In this document: positions 38,604-43,498 of the stretch, piece by piece
How positions within the stretch are numbered: the first letter of the stretch is position 1
Layout: every line of letters starts with the position of its first letter
Assembly (NCBI GenBank): GCA_024644435.1
Contig: JAHEKZ010000003.1
Span: forward strand, 69,273-112,770
Direction of reading: 5' to 3'
Origin: Actinomycetes bacterium
GTDB lineage: Bacteria; Actinomycetota; Actinomycetes; JAHEKZ01
DNA length: 43,498 bases
Program-made: the position numbers and the translations under genes
The notes under the pieces: model-generated
What the model was told of the DNA's origin: nothing
Databases searched by the model: none
The model's input: only the letters and a program-made list of their open reading frames with translations

Positions 38604-40403
38604 CTAGCTCAGTGCTGCGCTCCACGAGGGTGCGTACGTGGGTGCGCCTGACGTTGCGACCCGGTACGCGAACCCGCGTCGTGGCGTCACTGTGATGCGG
38701 TAGTGGCCGTCGGCGGTGGTCGTCGCCGTTCGGTGTGTCGTGGAGAAGCTGGCCAGGTCAGTCGTTGACGCCTTCTGGATGAGAACCGGAACGCGGGGTA
38801 CGCCGCTTCCATTGGCATCAACGACCCGACCACGGAGTTCGACTTTGTGGCGAGGTCGTAGCTCGGTGGCTCGGACTTTGGTGCGGGTCCCGGTCAGGTG
38901 GGCAACCGTGCCCGCTGATTCCTGTCCTTGAGCATCGATGGCGAAGACCGCGAAGGTGTAGCTGCGGCCAGGCACCAGGTCTCTTGCGCTATACCGAGTA
39001 GCAGTGAGGCCGAGGGCAGAAGTGCTGGGGCCAGGCATCTGATCCAGCGTGCGGTTACCCGGGCGCCGCGTCACCACATAGTGATCGGCTGACTCACCGG
39101 TAGTTGGCGGCGTCCAGTCAACCCGGCCGCCCCAGAGACGTCCGGTGGCCGTGAGGTCCTCAACTGGGCCACTGGGTTGGGTCGAGAAGGTCAGGGGAAG
39201 CGACCAGCCGCCCGGGCCGAATCGGTTCACCGCGCGAACGCGGACCGTGTGCCCACCGGGCGAGACCAGGCTGTCGTTGATCGTGGTGCCCGTGTCGGGC
39301 CAGGGGTAGGCGACGATGTCGCCGTCCACCTCGACCTGGTAAAGCCAGTCGTAGAACATCAACGAGCCATCGCTCGTCAACGCGCTTGAGCTCGTCCACT
39401 CGATGGCCCACTGACCGTTGCTGCGCATCACCGTGAGCCCGGTCGGAGCTTCCGGCGCCTCCAGAGGTGGAAGCAGCATGATGACGCCGAACACCAAGCC
39501 GGCGATGGACACGTCGTCGGGTACCCGAGCGTCGGGGTCGACGCCGCCGAGGGAGCAGTCCGCGGTCCCGCTCATCGCTTCGAAATCGGGGCCGCCGAGG
39601 GAGTAGATCCGTTCGTTGCAGGCGTTGTCTGAGATACCGAGGGCCGTGACTTGGTAGATCCCTTCGACGGCGCCGTCAGGCACCGGGATGGAAATCTGAC
39701 CCGACGAGGGGGGCGGTCCTTCGGTGAACTCCTCGAGGAGTTGGCTGAACGTGCCGTCCGAGGCCCGGAGCTGGACTCGGATCCACCGAATTCCCGTGTG
39801 ATCGTCGGCGCCGGCCCAGTTCACGGTGACGTTGCCGCCGGGCAGCCCGGTGCCCTGAGCCATCGAGACCGAGGTAAAGCGCGGGGCTTCGGTGTCTGTC
39901 AGCGCTTGACGGATGTCTACGGAGATGCCGGTGAACAGGTCGGGGCCGTCGAACTCGGTACCGACGGGGCTGCCGTCCAGATAGACGACCGCCCGGCTTT
40001 CATCGCCGGCGGTGCGTGGATCGTCGGAGTAGTAGATCCGGCCATCTCCTGCGGAGTCGAAAACCTCGAAGGCGATCGGCACCGCGGGTCCGCTCGCCCA
40101 TGAGCCGTCCACGATGCCGCGCATGACGCCGGTCGTGGGCACGTCCCCTTCGCCGTCAATGAGCTCGTGCGACCCCCAGTCGAAGTCCTGAAAGACCGCC
40201 TTGACGTAGAAAACCCCCGCCCCGCCATCGTCCCCGCTCCATGCGAGCTCGATTTGCTCGCCGTCGGTCACGAGCGGTGTCACCACCGAGACCTCGGCGA
40301 GCGTCGGAGTCGCGGGCAGCACGTCTGCGTGTGCGGGGGCGCTGGTGACCAGGGGGGCGAGAACCGCGAGCGCAACGGCGGCTCCGAGCCACGGACGTGT
40401 CAC
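38604..40403 (-). CDS. Secreted multidomain protein with fibronectin type III repeats
   Basis: A protein of about 599 residues from GTG 40403. The signal peptide (TRPWLGAAVALAVLAPLV, cleavage after AHA) is followed by two beta-rich regions of Ig-like style, two fibronectin type III domains (APEAPTGLTVMRS to VRAVNRFGPGG, and PVEDLTATGRLWGG to YTFAVFAIDAQG), and a last Ig/carboxypeptidase-regulatory-like domain (VELRGRVVDANGSGVPRVPV). There is no enzyme domain, lipobox or LPxTG tail, so it is probably released or loosely wall-bound. An ATG at 40478 would add 25 residues, but that start lies inside a 30-bp dyad and lengthens the signal region, so the later GTG is preferred. The role is unknown. 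Confidence 0.82.
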   Translation of the reverse strand: MTRPWLGAAVALAVLAPLVTSAPAHADVLPATPTLAEVSVVTPLVTDGEQIELAWSGDDGGAGVFYVKAVFQDFDWGSHELIDGEGDVPTTGVMRGIVDGSWASGPAVPIAFEVFDSAGDGRIYYSDDPRTAGDESRAVVYLDGSPVGTEFDGPDLFTGISVDIRQALTDTEAPRFTSVSMAQGTGLPGGNVTVNWAGADDHTGIRWIRVQLRASDGTFSQLLEEFTEGPPPSSGQISIPVPDGAVEGIYQVTALGISDNACNERIYSLGGPDFEAMSGTADCSLGGVDPDARVPDDVSIAGLVFGVIMLLPPLEAPEAPTGLTVMRSNGQWAIEWTSSSALTSDGSLMFYDWLYQVEVDGDIVAYPWPDTGTTINDSLVSPGGHTVRVRAVNRFGPGGWSLPLTFSTQPSGPVEDLTATGRLWGGRVDWTPPTTGESADHYVVTRRPGNRTLDQMPGPSTSALGLTATRYSARDLVPGRSYTFAVFAIDAQGQESAGTVAHLTGTRTKVRATELRPRHKVELRGRVVDANGSGVPRVPVLIQKASTTDLASFSTTHRTATTTADGHYRITVTPRRGFAYRVATSGAPTYAPSWSAALS

Positions 40404-40454
40404 GGTGGTGATATCGACGGTCGCGCTGGGGATCTTGAGGAGATCTGGCCCTGG

Positions 40455-40484
40455 CACCCTGTGGAATGTGTGTTCCACAGGGTG
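40455..40484. promoter_or_regulatory. 30-bp dyad with perfect 12-bp arms between the FN3 gene and fdsG
   Basis: CACCCTGTGGAA (40455-40466) and TTCCACAGGGTG (40473-40484) are exact complements around TGTGTG. It lies about 44 bp upstream of the fdsG -10 element and upstream of the FN3 gene. It may be an operator for one or both genes, or an RNA hairpin. Confidence 0.55.
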
Positions 40485-40527
40485 GATCGTCCCCGTTCAG
40501 AGCGTGGTATTTCGACGTCGAGAGGCT

Positions 40528-40533
40528 TACTCT
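40528..40533 (+). promoter_or_regulatory. -10 element TACTCT of a leaderless promoter (fds operon)
   Basis: TACTCT ends 7 bases before the ATG at 40541. CGGGGAAATG gives only a weak ribosome binding site. Confidence 0.45.
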
Positions 40534-40540
40534 CGGGGAA

Positions 40541-41068
40541 ATGACTGAACGGTCGCTCAGCGAAATCCCGGGCGGCGCGTCGAACGACGCCGCCGACCCT
40601 GTTTCCGCGCGGGTACGAGCCGTCGCCGAGTCCCGCATCGCGGAGCCGGGCCCGCTGCTCGAGGTCCTGCACGACATCCAGAGTGAGTTCGGCTACCTGC
40701 CCGAGGTCACGGTCCCAGTGGTTGCCCAGGTGCTCAACCTCAGCCGGGCCGAGGTCCACGGTGTGGTCTCGTTCTATTCCGACTTCCGCTCCAGCCCTCC
40801 AGCTGATATCGGCGTCGAGATCTGCCGCGGTGAGGCCTGCCAGGCGGTGGGGGCTGAGGCCCTCGTCGCGCATGCCGCCAAGAGCCTGGGCATCGGGGTA
40901 GGCGACCAGACCGGCGATGGTTCGGTCGGCCTCGAGCAGATCTTCTGCTTCGGCAACTGTGCCCTCGGCCCGACGGCTTCGGTCGCTGGACGCGTGCACG
41001 GGCGCGTGACCCCCGAGCGTCTCGATGCGCTCGTCAACGAAGCGCAGGCAGGGAGCAAGGGCACGTGA
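40541..41068 (+). CDS. fdsG: NAD-dependent formate dehydrogenase gamma subunit (NuoE-like)
   Basis: A 175-residue thioredoxin-like [2Fe-2S] subunit of the NuoE/HoxE family. The helical N-terminal part (PLLEVLHDIQSEFGYLPE) is followed by the cluster domain with Cys95, Cys100, Cys136 and Cys140 (CRGEAC and CFGNC). In the FdsGBA complex it passes electrons between the molybdenum subunit and the FMN/NAD subunit. Its identity as FdsG rather than NuoE rests on the following fdsB and fdsA genes. The 3' end overlaps fdsB by 4 bases (GTGA). Confidence 0.92.
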   Translation: MTERSLSEIPGGASNDAADPVSARVRAVAESRIAEPGPLLEVLHDIQSEFGYLPEVTVPVVAQVLNLSRAEVHGVVSFYSDFRSSPPADIGVEICRGEACQAVGAEALVAHAAKSLGIGVGDQTGDGSVGLEQIFCFGNCALGPTASVAGRVHGRVTPERLDALVNEAQAGSKGT

Positions 41069-42618
41069 CCACCACCATCTACATCCCCCGCGACTCCTCC
41101 GCCCGAGCTGTCGGCGCTGACGAGGTTGCCGTCGCGCTCACGGCCGAGGCGGCCCGCCGCGGAGACGACGTCACCATCGTGCGCAACGGGTCACGCGGCA
41201 TGCTCTGGCTCGAGCCGTTCGTCGAGGTCGACGTCGAGGGCACACGGGTGGGGTACGGCCCGGTCCAGGCCGACGACGTCGCGGGCCTGCTCGATGCCGG
41301 ACTTCTGACCGGCGCCGACCATGCCCTTCGTCACGGCGCCGTCAGCGAGATCGCCTGGCTCGCGCGTCAGGACCGACTCACGTATGCCCGCATGGGCGTG
41401 ATCGACCCCCTCGACCTCGACGACTATCAGGCACATGGGGGTCTGGCCGGCCTTCGCAACGCGATCGCCCTGACACCGCAAGGTGTTGTTGACGCCGTGG
41501 CAGCGTCCGGGCTGCGTGGTCGCGGTGGTGCTGGCTTCCCTGCCGGACGCAAGTGGCAGACCGTTCTCGACGCCCCCGGTGACACCAAGTACATCTGCTG
41601 CAACGCCGACGAGGGCGACAGCGGCACCTACGCCGACCGCATGCTGATGGAAGGCGACCCGTTCACCCTTCTCGAAGGCATGACGATCGCCGGCCTGGCC
41701 GTGGGAGCAACGCAGGGCTTCATCTACCTGCGCTCGGAGTACCCCGATGCCCGCGACATCCTGCGCGAGGCAATCGAGATCGCCCGCGGTTTCGGCTGGC
41801 TCGGTGCGGACGTGTTGGGTAGTGGTCGCACCTTCGACATCGACGTCCGCATGGGTGCGGGCGCCTACATCTGCGGCGAAGAGACCTCGATGCTCGACAG
41901 CCTCGAGGGCAAGCGCGGCATGGTGCGCGCCAAACCGCCGCTTCCTGCACTCGAGGGTCTCTTCGGAAAGCCCACGGTCGTCAACAACGTGCTCACGCTC
42001 GGCAGCGTCCCGTTCGTGCTCGCCGAGGGGGCCGACGCCTATGCCTCGCGCGGGCTCGACCGCTCGCTCGGCACGCAGGTGTTCCAGCTGGCCGGCAACA
42101 TCAAACAAGGTGGTGTCGTCGAGCTCGGCTTCGGCGTCACGTTGCGCGAGCTGGTCGAAGACTTCGGTGGCGGCACGGCGTCCGGACGCCCGATCCGCGC
42201 CATTCAGGTGGGTGGTCCGCTCGGTTCGTATCTCACTGCTGACCAGCTCGACCTGCCGCTCGAATACGAGACGTTTGCTGCCGCGGGTGCGATGGTCGGC
42301 CACGGCGGCATCGTCGTGCACGACGACACCGCTGACATGGCACGTCTCGCGCGGTTCGCCATGGAGTTCTGCTCAGAAGAGTCGTGCGGAAAGTGCACCC
42401 CGTGTCGCGTGGGATCTACGCGCGGCGTCGAGGTAATCGACAAGATCACTGCCGGCGACGACCGCCAGGGCAATCTCACGTTGCTGCTCGATCTGTGCGA
42501 CGTGATGACGGACGGTTCGCTCTGCGCGATGGGTGGACTCACGCCGATGCCGGTGCGCAGTGCAATCAGCAAGTTCCCCGAAGACTTCGGCCTGACGGCG
42601 CAGGAGGTCACCTCATGA
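41065..42618 (+). CDS. fdsB: NAD-dependent formate dehydrogenase beta subunit (NuoF-like, FMN/NAD binding)
   Basis: A 517-residue subunit that reduces NAD with electrons from formate. The N-terminal thioredoxin-like domain (about residues 1-110) is followed by the 51-kDa domain: GRGGAGFPAGRKW (FMN/NADH loop), CCNADEGDSGTYADR, GAGAYICGEETSML and RAKPPLPA. A C-terminal [4Fe-4S] site sits in ESCGKCTPCRVGSTRG (about residues 438-450), with a fourth Cys near residue 486. All expected ligands are present. The start overlaps fdsG and the stop overlaps fdsA (ATGA), so the three are translationally coupled. Confidence 0.95.
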   Translation: MTTTIYIPRDSSARAVGADEVAVALTAEAARRGDDVTIVRNGSRGMLWLEPFVEVDVEGTRVGYGPVQADDVAGLLDAGLLTGADHALRHGAVSEIAWLARQDRLTYARMGVIDPLDLDDYQAHGGLAGLRNAIALTPQGVVDAVAASGLRGRGGAGFPAGRKWQTVLDAPGDTKYICCNADEGDSGTYADRMLMEGDPFTLLEGMTIAGLAVGATQGFIYLRSEYPDARDILREAIEIARGFGWLGADVLGSGRTFDIDVRMGAGAYICGEETSMLDSLEGKRGMVRAKPPLPALEGLFGKPTVVNNVLTLGSVPFVLAEGADAYASRGLDRSLGTQVFQLAGNIKQGGVVELGFGVTLRELVEDFGGGTASGRPIRAIQVGGPLGSYLTADQLDLPLEYETFAAAGAMVGHGGIVVHDDTADMARLARFAMEFCSEESCGKCTPCRVGSTRGVEVIDKITAGDDRQGNLTLLLDLCDVMTDGSLCAMGGLTPMPVRSAISKFPEDFGLTAQEVTS

Positions 42619-43498
42619 CACTGCTTCACGAGCCAGCAGGACGCGTGGCGTCCGACATGGGTACGCCCGTGGTACCGGGTGAGGCGACCGTCGAGGTGGA
42701 GATCGACGGCCTCGCCGTCACGGTGCCCGAGGGCACCTCGATCATGCGTGCCGCCGCCGAGGCCGGCGTCGACGTTCCGAAACTCTGCGCGACCGACTCG
42801 ATGAAGTCGTTCGGCTCGTGCCGCGTCTGCCTGGTCGAGATCGAAGGACGCCCAGGAACCCCCGCGTCCTGTACGACGCCTGTCGCACCCGGCATGAAGG
42901 TGGCGACGACCACCCCCAAGATCGACAAGCTGCGCCAGGGCGTCGTCGAGCTGTACCTGTCCGACCACCCGGCCGACACCTGCGCCGAGGGAGCGTGCGA
43001 GCTGCACGCGATGGCCGAGACCGTCGGGCTCACCGACGTGCGCTACGGCCAAGAGGGCCATAACCACCTGAACATCGAGGTGGACGAGTCGAACCCGTAC
43101 TTCACGTTCGACCCCAAGGCGTGCATCGTCTGCTCGCGCTGCGTTCGTGCCTGCGACGAGATCCAGGGAACTCTTGCACTCACGGTTGAAGGTCGTGGGT
43201 TCGAGTCGTTGATCTCGGCGTCCGGCACGTCGTTCATGGAGTCTGAGTGCGTGTCGTGCGGCGCCTGCGTACAGGCCTGCCCGACGACTGCCCTGCAAGA
43301 GAAGAGCATCATCGAGCTGGGCCTGCCGACGCGCACCGTCAAGACCACCTGCGCCTACTGCGGCGTCGGGTGCTCGTTCGATGCCGAGATGCGCGGCGAC
43401 GAGCTCGTTCGCATGACGCCTTCGAAAGAGGGCGGCGCCAACGAGGGCCACTCGTGCGTCAAGGGTCGGTTTGCCTGGGGCTACGCGACGCACCGCGA
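42615..43498 (+). CDS. fdsA: NAD-dependent formate dehydrogenase alpha subunit, N-terminal part (cut by window end)
   Basis: 294 residues are visible of a molybdenum subunit that should be over 900. They include a [2Fe-2S] ferredoxin domain (Cys58, Cys69, Cys72, Cys86), a shortened His-cluster region (HPADTCAEGAC, residues 118-128), two [4Fe-4S] motifs (Cys170/173/176/180 and 212/215/218/222) and the start of the molybdopterin domain with its own [4Fe-4S] ligands (CAYCGVGC, then HSCVKGRF). Formate is oxidised to CO2 at the molybdenum centre in the missing part. The His-cluster lacks one Cys compared with the usual HPxDCxxC form (see findings). The ATG overlaps the fdsB stop. Confidence 0.93.
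   Translation, partial: MTLLHEPAGRVASDMGTPVVPGEATVEVEIDGLAVTVPEGTSIMRAAAEAGVDVPKLCATDSMKSFGSCRVCLVEIEGRPGTPASCTTPVAPGMKVATTTPKIDKLRQGVVELYLSDHPADTCAEGACELHAMAETVGLTDVRYGQEGHNHLNIEVDESNPYFTFDPKACIVCSRCVRACDEIQGTLALTVEGRGFESLISASGTSFMESECVSCGACVQACPTTALQEKSIIELGLPTRTVKTTCAYCGVGCSFDAEMRGDELVRMTPSKEGGANEGHSCVKGRFAWGYATHR

Noticed and set aside
41191-42321. A 376-codon open frame on the minus strand opposite fdsB
   Set aside because: It is antisense to all cluster and FMN motifs of fdsB, with no recognisable domain.
1-43498. CRISPR arrays, insertion sequences, prophage genes, toxin-antitoxin pairs
   Set aside because: No regularly spaced repeats, transposase or integrase motifs, or phage structural proteins were found on either strand.

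Overview
The window is high-GC, densely coded chromosomal DNA from an actinobacterium. It carries the gene neighbourhood that many Actinobacteria keep near the replication origin: cyclophilin, crgA, a DUF881 protein, a glutamine amidotransferase (trpG/pabA type), then pknB-pbpA-rodA-pstP-fhaB-fhaA read in the opposite direction, and tRNA-Leu(CAG). A class E sortase and a 63-residue membrane protein inserted between DUF881 and trpG suggest a member of the Propionibacteriales/Nocardioidaceae; this placement is an inference from gene order and protein style. No transposase, phage gene, CRISPR array or rRNA was seen.

Layout. 1-3.9 kb: a class III aminotransferase (cut by the left edge), cyclophilin, rhomboid protease and a penicillin-binding-protein-like serine hydrolase. 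4-13.6 kb: the cell division and cell wall control block (crgA; DUF881-sortase-small membrane protein-trpG; the six-gene fhaA-to-pknB operon on the minus strand). 13.7-19.8 kb: tRNA-Leu, a lipoprotein, a VKOR-family protein, an acetyltransferase, a CoA hydrolase/transferase, a nitronate monooxygenase and a formamidopyrimidine-DNA-glycosylase family protein. 19.9-29.6 kb: a secreted protein of unknown role, a FAD-linked oxidase, a glycerophosphodiester phosphodiesterase, a SEC-C protein, an UPF0016 transporter, a DUF4446 protein, prephenate dehydratase, a GGDEF-EAL protein and seryl-tRNA synthetase. 29.7-36.3 kb: a TrpB2-type tryptophan synthase beta chain, a HAD hydrolase, a small unknown protein, and a CoA-thioester cluster made of a beta-alanyl-CoA/3-aminobutyryl-CoA ammonia-lyase-like hotdog protein, an NDP-forming acyl-CoA synthetase and a divergent acrylyl-CoA reductase (AcuI type). 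36.3-43.5 kb: an acetyltransferase, a two-gene ABC exporter, a secreted fibronectin type III protein and the start of an NAD-dependent molybdenum formate dehydrogenase operon (fdsGBA, cut by the right edge).

How genes work together. The fhaA-fhaB-pstP-rodA-pbpA-pknB block links Ser/Thr phosphorylation to septal and lateral peptidoglycan synthesis, with crgA nearby. pknA, which accompanies pknB in mycobacteria, is absent. The hotdog lyase, acyl-CoA synthetase and AcuI can be assembled into a route from a 3-amino acid (beta-alanine-like) through acrylyl-CoA to propionyl-CoA. This is the most interesting metabolic proposal in the window.

Non-coding structure stands out in two ways. First, at least ten genes have a TAGGCT/TAGGGT-like hexamer ending 6-7 bases before their ATG/GTG, the signature of leaderless transcription. 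Second, there are two small dispersed repeat families, one hairpin-forming with a 39-bp identical core and one with paired CGAGTGC boxes 32 bp apart, as well as several stem-loops at gene ends and operator-like dyads.
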